Source of the DNA: Actinomycetota bacterium
GTDB taxonomy: Bacteria; Actinomycetota; Thermoleophilia; Gaiellales; Gaiellaceae
Assembly (NCBI GenBank): GCA_013821525.1
Contig: JACDGR010000175.1
Coordinates: 1-7,063, forward strand
Direction of reading: 5' to 3'
Length of the DNA: 7,063 bases
Positions 1-6,112 of the stretch are shown here, in pieces (positions within the stretch are counted from its first letter, which is position 1; every line of letters starts with the position of its first letter). A model generated the notes under the pieces. That model was not told where the DNA came from and did no database searches. It saw nothing but the letters and a program-made list of their open reading frames with translations. A program made the position numbers and the translations under genes.

Positions 1-610
1 CGTAGGTGTCGCTGCCGCCCGTCACATACCGCCACTTGAAGCGGCCGAGACCGAGCATGCCGTGGTTGTCGAAGAACCTGATCGCCGCAGCCGCCGGATA
101 CTCGAGCGCGCGGCCCGGCGCGGTCGACCAGAGCGCAGCCGTCAGGGGCACGAGGAAGTGCCGCCGAAAGCGCTGCGAGTACCGCCGCTCGTCGAGGTAC
201 GTCCCGAGCGAGACGTTGTCGCCGAGCTCCGCGAGCGAGCCCTTCGCCGTCAGCAACCAGCGGCCGATCTCGGCGAGCAACCCGTAGAAGCGTGGATCAA
301 GGGCGCGCCGAGGCTGCGCGAACGGGCGCTTGCCCGAGTATTCGAGGCCGCAGGGGCACGAGACCGAGAAGGACATCTCCGAAGGCTGCGTGGCGACGCC
401 AAGCTCCTCGAAAAGCCGTGTCAGCAGCGGGTAGTTGCGCGTGTTGTGCACGAGAAACCCGGTATCGAGCGCGAGCCCAGCGTGGTGGATCGTGCGGGTA
501 TGGCCCCCGGCGTGCGTCGCTTCCTCGAAAACCTCGACCTCGTGGGCCTTCGAAAGGACATGGGCCGCCCCGAGACCGGAGACGCCGCTGCCGATGACTG
601 CGACCTTCAT
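1..610 (-). CDS. FAD-dependent oxidoreductase (COG2907-like, flavin amine oxidase superfamily), C-terminus cut by window edge
   Basis: Reading the minus strand from the ATG at 610 gives 203 codons with no stop before the left edge, so only the N-terminal part is present; relatives are roughly 400 or more residues long. The protein opens with a dinucleotide-binding fold: VAVIGSGVSG has the GxGxxG glycines at residues 7, 9 and 12, an acidic pair E29-E30 ends the second strand, and a GGHT turn lies at 35-38. The stretch GFLVHNTRNYPLLTRLFEEL followed by MSFSVS is typical of the predicted NAD/FAD-binding proteins grouped as COG2907. These often sit beside DUF1365 and cyclopropane-fatty-acid-synthase-like genes and are thought to act on lipids; neither neighbour can be checked because the downstream side lies outside the window. 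The substrate is unknown. A GGGAG lies 12 bases before the start, a rather long spacing. The divergent desaturase next door fits a lipid role. Confidence 0.85.
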   Translation of the reverse strand, partial: MKVAVIGSGVSGLGAAHVLSKAHEVEVFEEATHAGGHTRTIHHAGLALDTGFLVHNTRNYPLLTRLFEELGVATQPSEMSFSVSCPCGLEYSGKRPFAQPRRALDPRFYGLLAEIGRWLLTAKGSLAELGDNVSLGTYLDERRYSQRFRRHFLVPLTAALWSTAPGRALEYPAAAAIRFFDNHGMLGLGRFKWRYVTGGSDTY

Positions 611-613
611 GAA

Positions 614-640
614 CCGAATTCGCTCCCGTGCGAATATCGG
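614..640. promoter_or_regulatory. Imperfect inverted repeat in the divergent oxidoreductase/desaturase gap
   Basis: The 61 bases between the two divergent starts contain CCGAATTCG (614-622) and CGAATATCGG (631-640). These are inverted copies apart from one extra base in the right arm, with an 8-base spacer. The position, between two start codons and covering the AT-richest part of the gap, would suit an operator shared by both genes. I see no convincing -35/-10 pair; TACGCT at 654-659 is the best -10-like element for the rightward gene but lacks a good -35. The function is inferred from position and symmetry only, and a short imperfect repeat can arise by chance. Confidence 0.3.
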
Positions 641-671
641 TTGGAAGAGCCGCTACGCTCCAGACCGAGAT

Positions 672-1619
672 ATGGGACAAACATTGGACACAAGGGTAGC
701 CGTCGGCACTGTCCGGCCCGAGTCGAGCACGATCAGCAAGGTCGTGACGCTCGCTGCCGTGATCGTGCCGCCGATCGGGCTCCTGTCGGCGATGGGACTC
801 CTCTGGGGCGTCGCGTTTCACCCGGTCGACCTGATCTTGCTCGTCGCCCTCTACGTGATCTGTGCGTTCGGAACGACGATCGGCTTCCACAGGTACTTCA
901 CCCACCGCGGGTTCGCCGCGCATCCGGCGGTCAAGGCGACGCTCGCGATTCTCGGCTGCATGACGATGCAGGGCCCGGTCACACAGTGGGTAACCGACCA
1001 CCGCAAGCATCACGCTCTCTCCGACCAGCCGGGCGATCCGCATTCGCCGCACGGTCACGGCGACGGCCTCGGCGGCGCGCTACGCGGCTTCGTGCACGCT
1101 CACGTCGGCTGGCTTTTCACGAACCTCGGCATGGAACAGGGTCGGATCTACGGCAATGATCTCTATGAAGACACGCTCGTCCGCTGGATCGATCGCCTCT
1201 ATCTCGTCTGGGTCGTCCTCACGCTCGGGATCCCGTTCGGCGTCGGCTATCTCGTCGGCGGCACCTGGGAGCGCGGCCTCGAGGCGATGGTGTGGGGCGG
1301 CCTCCTGCGCATCTTCCTCTACCAGCACGCGACATTCGCGGTGAACTCGATCTGCCATATGTTCGGCCGGCAGGACTTTCGCTCCCGCGATGAGGCACGC
1401 AACAACTGGATCGTTGCGCTGCTCGTCTTCGGCGAGGGCTGGCACAACAACCATCACGCCTTCCCCTCGTCGGCGCGCCACGGCCTCCTGCGCGGCCAGT
1501 TCGACGTCTCGTGGTGGGTGATCCGCGGGCTCGAGAAGCTCGGGCTCGTGTGGGATGTACGCACGCCCGCGCAGCCGCAGCTGAGCCGCCGCCGGCAAAG
1601 CGCTTCCGCGTCCGATTAG
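672..1619 (+). CDS. Membrane fatty-acid desaturase (acyl-CoA/acyl-lipid delta-9 type)
   Basis: This 315-residue protein carries the three histidine boxes of the di-iron membrane desaturase family: HRYFTH at 73-78, HRKHH at 110-114 and HNNHH at 258-262. An NSICH motif at 225-229 corresponds to the extra metal-ligand region NSxxH of stearoyl-CoA desaturases. Hydrophobic segments near residues 24-48, 52-72, 178-197 and 206-224 give the expected four-helix membrane layout, with the boxes on the cytoplasmic side. The family inserts a cis double bond in a fatty-acyl chain using oxygen and an electron donor such as ferredoxin or a flavoprotein partner, which is not seen here. Length suits bacterial members. 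I chose the ATG at 672 because the open frame upstream (ATG at 609 or 435) runs into the divergent oxidoreductase and lacks desaturase-like sequence; the ribosome site before 672 is weak. The acyl position modified cannot be told from sequence alone. Confidence 0.93.
   Translation: MGQTLDTRVAVGTVRPESSTISKVVTLAAVIVPPIGLLSAMGLLWGVAFHPVDLILLVALYVICAFGTTIGFHRYFTHRGFAAHPAVKATLAILGCMTMQGPVTQWVTDHRKHHALSDQPGDPHSPHGHGDGLGGALRGFVHAHVGWLFTNLGMEQGRIYGNDLYEDTLVRWIDRLYLVWVVLTLGIPFGVGYLVGGTWERGLEAMVWGGLLRIFLYQHATFAVNSICHMFGRQDFRSRDEARNNWIVALLVFGEGWHNNHHAFPSSARHGLLRGQFDVSWWVIRGLEKLGLVWDVRTPAQPQLSRRRQSASASD
1616..1619. other. Tail-to-tail overlap of two stop codons (TTAG)
   Basis: The rightward desaturase ends with TAG at 1617-1619, and the leftward lutC ends with TAA on the minus strand, read from 1618 to 1616. 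The two convergent genes therefore share bases and leave no intergenic space. I found no hairpin with a T-run here. Termination of each transcript must occur inside the opposite gene, or by Rho. Confidence 0.9.
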
Positions 1620-2242
1620 CCAGCGACGACGACGGCGAGCCGCCGCGGGCCGTGCACGCCCTCGACGCGGTCGAGCTCGATGTCCGACGTCGCGGAGGGA
1701 CCGGAGATCAGGGTGAGCGGCCGTCCTTCGCTCCGCACGAGCGGGCCGAGGAGCCGGATCCCTTCGGGCAGAAGCTCGACAATCTGCTCTCGCATGACGA
1801 CGCACACGTGTAGGTCGGGGACGAGCGTCAGCGCGCGCCGCCCTTCTTCCGGACTGCCTGAGAGCACGATCGTCCCGGTCTCGGCGACGGCCACCGTGCA
1901 GCCCGTGATCGCGCCATCGAGGCGATCGAGGCCCGCGACATCGAGCGCTGACTCGTCGACGAGCTCGCAGCCCGCGGGGCGCCACTCGCTCCGCAGGCCT
2001 GGGCCGATCCCGACCCGCTGAGCACCGTGCGCAGCGAGGATCCGCACGATCGCCGTCGCAACCGCGGCTGCGTCCACGCGCACCACCTCGGCGCGGTAGT
2101 CGGCCGCACGCGTGCAGAAGAGCTCCACGACCTCGTCCGCTGAGCGCTCTCCCGACACGCGGTAGTCGCGGCTCGGCTCGGGCGCCGGCTCACGCGGGAT
2201 CGCCGCGATGCGCGCCAGCACCTCGGTCCGGGCGTCACTCAT
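1616..2242 (-). CDS. lutC: Lactate utilization protein LutC (LUD domain)
   Basis: The protein has 208 residues, close to the family's usual size of a little over 200. It is a single LUD-domain protein: an N-terminal helical part, then AVAETGTIVLSG with the family ETGT motif at 121-124, and the C-terminal block ISGPSATSDIELDRVEGVHG followed by PRRLAVVV, which is highly characteristic of LutC. In Bacillus subtilis LutC works with LutA and LutB to oxidise L-lactate to pyruvate; LutC itself has no iron-sulfur motif and its exact part is not settled. The ATG at 2242 overlaps the lutB stop by four bases (ATGA), and a GGTGGG seven bases upstream may serve as ribosome site. The open frame continues upstream to 2689, but that part is a shadow of lutB. 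It is the last gene of the five-gene operon and ends against the desaturase. Confidence 0.94.
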   Translation of the reverse strand: MSDARTEVLARIAAIPREPAPEPSRDYRVSGERSADEVVELFCTRAADYRAEVVRVDAAAVATAIVRILAAHGAQRVGIGPGLRSEWRPAGCELVDESALDVAGLDRLDGAITGCTVAVAETGTIVLSGSPEEGRRALTLVPDLHVCVVMREQIVELLPEGIRLLGPLVRSEGRPLTLISGPSATSDIELDRVEGVHGPRRLAVVVAG

Positions 2243-3624
2243 CGCCCGGCCCACCACGAGCGGAAGCTCGTCTTCGCAACGGCCCGCAGGTCGCGCGAGC
2301 GGGTCCAGCCGCTGAGCGGCGGCGGGAGACGCCGCACCAACCCGCCGCGCGCGAACGGCGTCTGTGCGGTGCGCGCAACCCGCTGCGCGAGCGTGAAGCG
2401 GCGCGCGCTCTCGAACGTCCAGCCGACGATGCGCATGGTCAGCCGCTCGGCGGAGCGTCCACGTGCGCGAACGGCTTCGGCGCGCAGGTGCAGCAGCACC
2501 CTCGGGATGTCGATCTTGACGGGACACACCTCGTAACACGCGCCGCAGAGAGTGGAGGCGTAGGGGAGGCTCGACGCGTTCTCGATCCCGATCAGCTGCG
2601 GGGTCAGGATCGCACCGATCGGACCCGGGTAGACGGAGCCGTAGGCGTGACCTCCCGTGCGCGTATAGACGGGGCAGACGTTGAGGCACGCGCTGCAGCG
2701 GATGCAGTGCAGCGCCTGGCGCCCGACCTCGTCACGCAAGACACGTGTGCGTCCATTGTCGAGCAGCACGATGTGGAGCTCCTGCGGCCCGTCGCCGGAT
2801 GTCACCCCGGTCCAGAGCGAGGTGTACGGGTTCATCCGCTCGCCCGTCGAGGAGCGGGGGAGTAGCTGCAGGAACACCTCCAGGTCGTCGAAGCGCGGTA
2901 GGAGCTTCTCGATCCCGAGGATCGACACGAGCACGGGTGGCAACGTCGTGCACATGCGCCCGTTGCCCTCCGACTCGACCACGCAGACCGTGCCAGTCTC
3001 GGCGATGCCGAAGTTGGCTCCGCTGACTCCCATCTTCGCGCGCAGGAACCGTTCGCGGAGATACACGCGCGATGCCTCGGCGAGATCCGCCGGGTCGTCG
3101 GAGACGATCCCCGGGGCGATCGTCCGCGCGAACAGATCGCGAATCTCGGTGCGGTTGCGGTGAATCGCGGGGACGAGAATGTGCGACGACCAGTCACCGT
3201 CGAGCTGCAGGATCAGCTCGGCGAAGTCCGTCTCGATCGCGCGCACACCCGCGGTTGCGAGGACGTCGTTCAGCTGGATCTCGTCGGTGGTCAACGACTT
3301 GACCTTGACCACCTCGTCGACGTCGTGCTCACGCGCGATCCGGGCGACGATTGCGCCTGCTTCCGCGCCGTCGCGCGCCCAGTGAACGTGCGCGCCGGCC
3401 GCCGTCGCAGCCGTCTCGAACTCGACGAGGAGCTCGTCGAGGCGTGCGAGCACGTCCGCCTTGATCTCACTGCCGGCGTCGCGCAGCGCCTCCCAGTCGG
3501 GTAGCTCCGCCACGACGCGGGCGCGCTTGCTCTGGATCGTGTCGGTGGCGGCGCGCAGGTTGCGGCGCAGCTGGACGTTCGCCAGTTCGTGCTCTGCCGC
3601 CGCGGGAAACGGCGAGACCTTCAC
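2239..3624 (-). CDS. lutB: Lactate utilization iron-sulfur protein LutB
   Basis: The protein has 461 residues with the full LutB layout. An N-terminal LUD domain carries GIAETGTVCVVESEGNGRMC (ETGT at 209-212). A ferredoxin-like part follows, with CIRCSACLNVCP giving cysteines 307, 310, 313 and 317, and CGACYEVCP giving 360, 363 and 367. Between them lie GGHAYGSVYPGPIGAILTP, typical of LutB, and the tail has the common LSGWTRSRDL stretch. The protein should bind two [4Fe-4S] clusters and pass electrons from L-lactate oxidation with LutA and LutC. I chose the GTG at 3624 because it overlaps the lutA stop as GTGA and the family N-terminus starts there; the 49 extra upstream codons are arginine-rich shadow sequence of lutA. 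A GGAG lies only three bases before the GTG, so translation is probably coupled to lutA. All expected cysteines are present. Confidence 0.96.
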   Translation of the reverse strand: MKVSPFPAAAEHELANVQLRRNLRAATDTIQSKRARVVAELPDWEALRDAGSEIKADVLARLDELLVEFETAATAAGAHVHWARDGAEAGAIVARIAREHDVDEVVKVKSLTTDEIQLNDVLATAGVRAIETDFAELILQLDGDWSSHILVPAIHRNRTEIRDLFARTIAPGIVSDDPADLAEASRVYLRERFLRAKMGVSGANFGIAETGTVCVVESEGNGRMCTTLPPVLVSILGIEKLLPRFDDLEVFLQLLPRSSTGERMNPYTSLWTGVTSGDGPQELHIVLLDNGRTRVLRDEVGRQALHCIRCSACLNVCPVYTRTGGHAYGSVYPGPIGAILTPQLIGIENASSLPYASTLCGACYEVCPVKIDIPRVLLHLRAEAVRARGRSAERLTMRIVGWTFESARRFTLAQRVARTAQTPFARGGLVRRLPPPLSGWTRSRDLRAVAKTSFRSWWAGR

Positions 3625-4307
3625 GCGCTCTCCGTTGCGGCGAGGATCTCCGCAAGGTGCAGAGCGCGAACGCCGCCGGAGCGGCGCTCGAGACCGCCGC
3701 CGATCTGGAGCAGGCATGAACCGTCGACCGCGGTGCAGTACCCGGCGCCGCTCGCTTCGATCGCGTCGCACTTGTCAGCCAGAATCGCCGACGACGTGGC
3801 GGCGTTCTTGACGGCGAAGGTGCCGCCGAAGCCGCAGCATTCCTCCGCTCGCTCGAGCGGCACGAGCTCGAGCCCGCGCACGTTCCGGAGCAACCGCAGC
3901 GGAGCGTCGCCGACCTTCGTGACGCGCAGCGAGTGGCAGGTCGGGTGGTAGGCGACCCGGTGCGGGAACGACGCCCCGACGTCCTCGACCCCGAGCCGGT
4001 TGACGAGTAGCTCCGACAGCTCGAACACGCGGGGCGCGAGCTCCGGTGCGAGCTCGCGGACATGGCCGACGCACGAGGACGACGGCGAGACGACGGCGTC
4101 GTAGGAACCGAAGATCGACTCGAAGCGGCGCACGAGCTTCAGGGCCTCATCGGGATAGCCGCTGTTTGCGTGCAGCTGCCCGCAACAGGTCTGTTCGGCC
4201 GGGAACACCACCTCGTGCCCGAGCCGCTCCAGCACCGTCACGACCGCCCGGCCAGTCTCGGGGTAGAGCGTGTCGCCGAGGCAGGTGACGAAGAGGCCGA
4301 TCCGCAT
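3621..4307 (-). CDS. lutA: Lactate utilization protein LutA (two CCG cysteine-rich domains)
   Basis: The protein has 228 residues and two copies of the cysteine-rich CCG domain. The first has C9, the pair C41-C42 followed by G, and C79 in SSSCVGH. The second has C124 in HPTCHS, the pair C157-C158 in ECCGFGGTF, and C198 in DGSCLLQIGGG. These are the conserved cysteines of LutA and of the related GlpC, HdrB and GlcF subunits; the short two-domain form beside lutB and lutC identifies LutA. It is expected to bind an iron-sulfur centre and to take part in L-lactate oxidation. The start region reads GTGATG: the ATG at 4307 shares one base with the TGA of the preceding dehydrogenase, while the GTG at 4310 would overlap it by four. 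I prefer ATG because GGTGG lies four bases before it, against one base before the GTG. Either choice implies translational coupling. Confidence 0.95.
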   Translation of the reverse strand: MRIGLFVTCLGDTLYPETGRAVVTVLERLGHEVVFPAEQTCCGQLHANSGYPDEALKLVRRFESIFGSYDAVVSPSSSCVGHVRELAPELAPRVFELSELLVNRLGVEDVGASFPHRVAYHPTCHSLRVTKVGDAPLRLLRNVRGLELVPLERAEECCGFGGTFAVKNAATSSAILADKCDAIEASGAGYCTAVDGSCLLQIGGGLERRSGGVRALHLAEILAATESA

Positions 4308-5170
4308 CACGCCACCGTATTCGCCGGCGAGCGACCCTCGAGCAGAACCTCGCGGAGCGCGTGCACCGCGAGCAGGCCCATCTCCTCGCGCGTGTCGCGT
4401 GTCGCGCTGCCGAGGTGCGGCGTGAGGACGACGTTCTCGAAGGCGAGCAGCTCCTCCGTCACGTCGGGCTCGTGCTCGTACACGTCGAGCGCCGCGCCGC
4501 CGATCGCGCCGGCGCGAAGCGCTGCTACGAGTGCGCGTTCATCCACGATTGGGCCGCGCGCCGTATTGACGAGAACCGCCGTCCGTTTCATCTGTGCCAG
4601 AGCCGCCGCGTCGATCAGGTGCCGCGTCTCCGGCGTCAGCGGGCAGTGCAGGCTGACGACATCTGCCGTCGTGAGTAGCTCCTGCAAGTCGCCGCTGCGG
4701 CCGACCAGCACGGGCGTGGCTCCGAGCGCCTCGGCGAGGCGGGCGGTCGCTGCGCCGATTCGGCCGGACCCGACGATGCCGAACCGCTTGCCGCGCAGGC
4801 TCTCACCGAGCATGAACTCGAGGCCGAACTGCCACGGCATGTGCGCACGGATCAGCCGGTCGCCCTCGGCGACGCGGCGCAGGAGTGCCAGCGTGAGCGC
4901 GATCGCGAGCTCGGCCGTCGTCTCGGTGAGAACGTCGGGCGTGTTGGCGACGAGCACGCCGCGCTCCCGAGCTGCGGCCAGGTCGACGTTGTCGACGCCG
5001 ACGCCGTAGTTGGCGACGATCCGCAGCTGGGGCCCCGCTGTGTCGAGCAGCCGCGCGTCGACAGTGCTCGTCAGCAGCGAGAGGAGCCCCGCGGCGCCCG
5101 CCGGGCCGGGGAGGAGCTCGAAGACGTCACGCAGCTCCGACTCGATCCGCGCCGGCACCGGCCCCGTCAC
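4307..5170 (-). CDS. D-isomer-specific 2-hydroxyacid dehydrogenase (probable NADPH glyoxylate/hydroxypyruvate reductase type)
   Basis: The protein has 287 residues. GIVGSGRIG gives the nucleotide-binding glycines 134, 136 and 139. The catalytic triad of the family is complete: R205 in NTARGP, E234 in YEHEP and H252 in LTPHLGSAT, with the usual 29- and 18-residue spacing. ANYGVGVDNVD near 53-63 is typical of the glyoxylate/hydroxypyruvate reductase branch. The second strand ends in VLVGRS (R158), lacking the acidic residue of NAD enzymes, which suggests NADPH. These enzymes reduce a 2-oxoacid to a D-2-hydroxyacid reversibly. The GTG at 5170 is chosen because GAGG lies five bases upstream, overlapping the stop of the previous gene; no other ATG, GTG or TTG fits before the aligned region begins. 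The N-terminal lobe looks about 20 residues shorter than most relatives, which run to about 310-320. The substrate cannot be named; glyoxylate, hydroxypyruvate or pyruvate are all possible. Confidence 0.9.
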   Translation of the reverse strand: MTGPVPARIESELRDVFELLPGPAGAAGLLSLLTSTVDARLLDTAGPQLRIVANYGVGVDNVDLAAARERGVLVANTPDVLTETTAELAIALTLALLRRVAEGDRLIRAHMPWQFGLEFMLGESLRGKRFGIVGSGRIGAATARLAEALGATPVLVGRSGDLQELLTTADVVSLHCPLTPETRHLIDAAALAQMKRTAVLVNTARGPIVDERALVAALRAGAIGGAALDVYEHEPDVTEELLAFENVVLTPHLGSATRDTREEMGLLAVHALREVLLEGRSPANTVA

Positions 5171-5175
5171 GTGAA

Positions 5176-5179
5176 CCTC
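5176..5179 (-). promoter_or_regulatory. Ribosome binding site deciding the dehydrogenase start
   Basis: On the minus strand the end of the epimerase reads TGAGG, then TTCAC, then GTG. The GAGG partly overlaps the epimerase stop codon and sits five bases before the GTG at 5170. It supports that start over any longer version and suggests coupled translation. Confidence 0.6.
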
Positions 5180-6041
5180 AGGCCGCGACGCTGCTCCAGC
5201 GGTCGCGCAGGAACGCCGCGCCGTCGCGCGCGAGCTGCTCCTCGCTCTCGAACATCGGCCGCCAGATCTTCGTGGCCGCGGCGAGATCTGGCAGCGAGCC
5301 GCCAAATGCTTCGATCACGATCCAGCCGTCGTACCCGATCTCCTTCAGGCCCGCGAACGTCTCGTCCCACGCAACCTGACCGCTGCCCGGCGTGCCCCGG
5401 TCGTTCTCGGAGGCGTGGAAGTGCACGAGCACGTCCTGGCATTCGCGAAGCGCGGCGACTGGATCCTTCTCCTCGATGTGCGCGTGAAAGGTGTCGTACA
5501 TCAGCTTGCAGTTCGGGTGGTCGACCTCGCGTACGAGCGCGGCGGCGTCGGCCGCGCAGTTGATCAGGTACATCTCGAAGCGGTTCAGGTACTCGACGAC
5601 GATCGTCACGTCGCGGGTCGCCGCGTGCTCCGCGGCTGCTCGCAGGCTCTCCGCGGACCACTGCTTCTCCTCGTCGGTAGGGCCTGTCCCCGAGAATGTC
5701 CCGAGCGGTGCGCCGAGCGGGCCGCAGATCGTCTTCGCGCCCAGCGCGGCGCAGATGTCGAGCGCAGCGTTCGTCGCCTGCAGCCCGCGCTCGCGAACCG
5801 CCGGGTCGGGACTGATCGGGCTGTCATCGCCGCCTCGCGCGCCGACACCGAGCCGCTCGAGGCCGAGGGCCTGCAACTTCTCGCCGAGGCGCTCGTATGC
5901 GTCGACGACGCCGGGGGAGGTGTCGAAGATCGGGATCTCGACGCCCTCGTATCCGGCATCGACCAGCATCTCGAACACCGGCAGGTACTCCGGCCCGGTG
6001 ACGTCTGTCGACCAGAGCAGCATGTTCATTCCCAGCTTCAC
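5178..6041 (-). CDS. Ketose 3-epimerase-like sugar isomerase (AP endonuclease family 2 TIM barrel, D-tagatose/D-psicose 3-epimerase type)
   Basis: The protein has 287 residues, the usual length for the family. It shows the metal ligands of ketose 3-epimerases: E150 in VVEYLNRFE, D183 in MYDTFHAHIEE, H209 in VHFHASENDRG and E244 in IVIEAFGG. Each lies two positions before its counterpart in Pseudomonas cichorii D-tagatose 3-epimerase as I recall it (E152, D185, H211, E246). The substrate-contacting E156, H186 and R215 are also kept. The family epimerises free ketoses at C3 with a divalent metal, normally Mn2+. The start is a GTG at 6041 with a strong ribosome site before it. It is the first gene of the operon and is followed after 7 bases by the dehydrogenase. 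The true substrate is uncertain: related proteins act on L-ribulose, D-fructose, hydroxypyruvate or 3-keto sugars. The match of active-site residues favours a 3-epimerase over a hydroxypyruvate isomerase. Confidence 0.88.
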   Translation of the reverse strand: MKLGMNMLLWSTDVTGPEYLPVFEMLVDAGYEGVEIPIFDTSPGVVDAYERLGEKLQALGLERLGVGARGGDDSPISPDPAVRERGLQATNAALDICAALGAKTICGPLGAPLGTFSGTGPTDEEKQWSAESLRAAAEHAATRDVTIVVEYLNRFEMYLINCAADAAALVREVDHPNCKLMYDTFHAHIEEKDPVAALRECQDVLVHFHASENDRGTPGSGQVAWDETFAGLKEIGYDGWIVIEAFGGSLPDLAAATKIWRPMFESEEQLARDGAAFLRDRWSSVAA

Positions 6042-6045
6042 GTAT

Positions 6046-6052
6046 TCCTCCC
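6046..6052 (-). promoter_or_regulatory. Strong Shine-Dalgarno for the epimerase
   Basis: The minus strand reads GGGAGGA four bases before the GTG at 6041. It is the best ribosome site in the window and fixes the start of the operon's first gene. Confidence 0.75.
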
Positions 6053-6089
6053 GTGTCCGAAGATCGCGCGCGCGACGCCGTCGCCCTCG

Positions 6090-6095
6090 ATCCTA
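6090..6095 (-). promoter_or_regulatory. Possible -10 element for the epimerase-lut operon
   Basis: TAGGAT on the minus strand fits the TAnnnT pattern of a -10 box and would place the transcript start near 6083, about 40 bases before the GTG at 6041. I see no good -35 at 16-18 bases, so this is a weak call based on position and the lack of any other candidate in the 71-base gap. The gap otherwise contains only a short CG-alternating run at 6065-6074. Confidence 0.25.
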
Positions 6096-6112
6096 TGGGT
6101 AGCCTCGGGCGC

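Noticed and set aside
435..671. N-terminal extension of the desaturase to an ATG at 435 or 609
   Set aside because: The added residues do not resemble a desaturase and would overlap, or directly abut, the oxidoreductase start on the other strand.
297..1058. Long minus-strand open frame (about 250 codons) across the desaturase gene and the divergent gap
   Set aside because: It is antisense to the clear desaturase and overlaps the oxidoreductase in another frame. Its translation is rich in R, H and D with no domain, which is typical of shadow frames in GC-rich DNA.
62..1159. Long plus-strand open frame of about 365 codons
   Set aside because: It runs antisense to the oxidoreductase and out of frame with the desaturase. 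The product is arginine-rich and has no recognisable motif.
1080..1985. Minus-strand open frame of about 300 codons opposite the desaturase and lutC ends
   Set aside because: It is a low-complexity R/A/D-rich translation that conflicts with two well-supported genes.
3625..3771. N-terminal extension of LutB
   Set aside because: The extra residues are arginine-rich shadow sequence of lutA; the GTG at 3624 with the GTGA overlap and the family length fit better.
5171..5305. N-terminal extension of the 2-hydroxyacid dehydrogenase
   Set aside because: The extension lies inside the epimerase C-terminus in another frame and shows no family similarity; GAGG points to the GTG at 5170.
6065..6074. Alternating CG run that could form Z-DNA
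   Set aside because: Ten bases of CG alternation are expected by chance in DNA this GC-rich.
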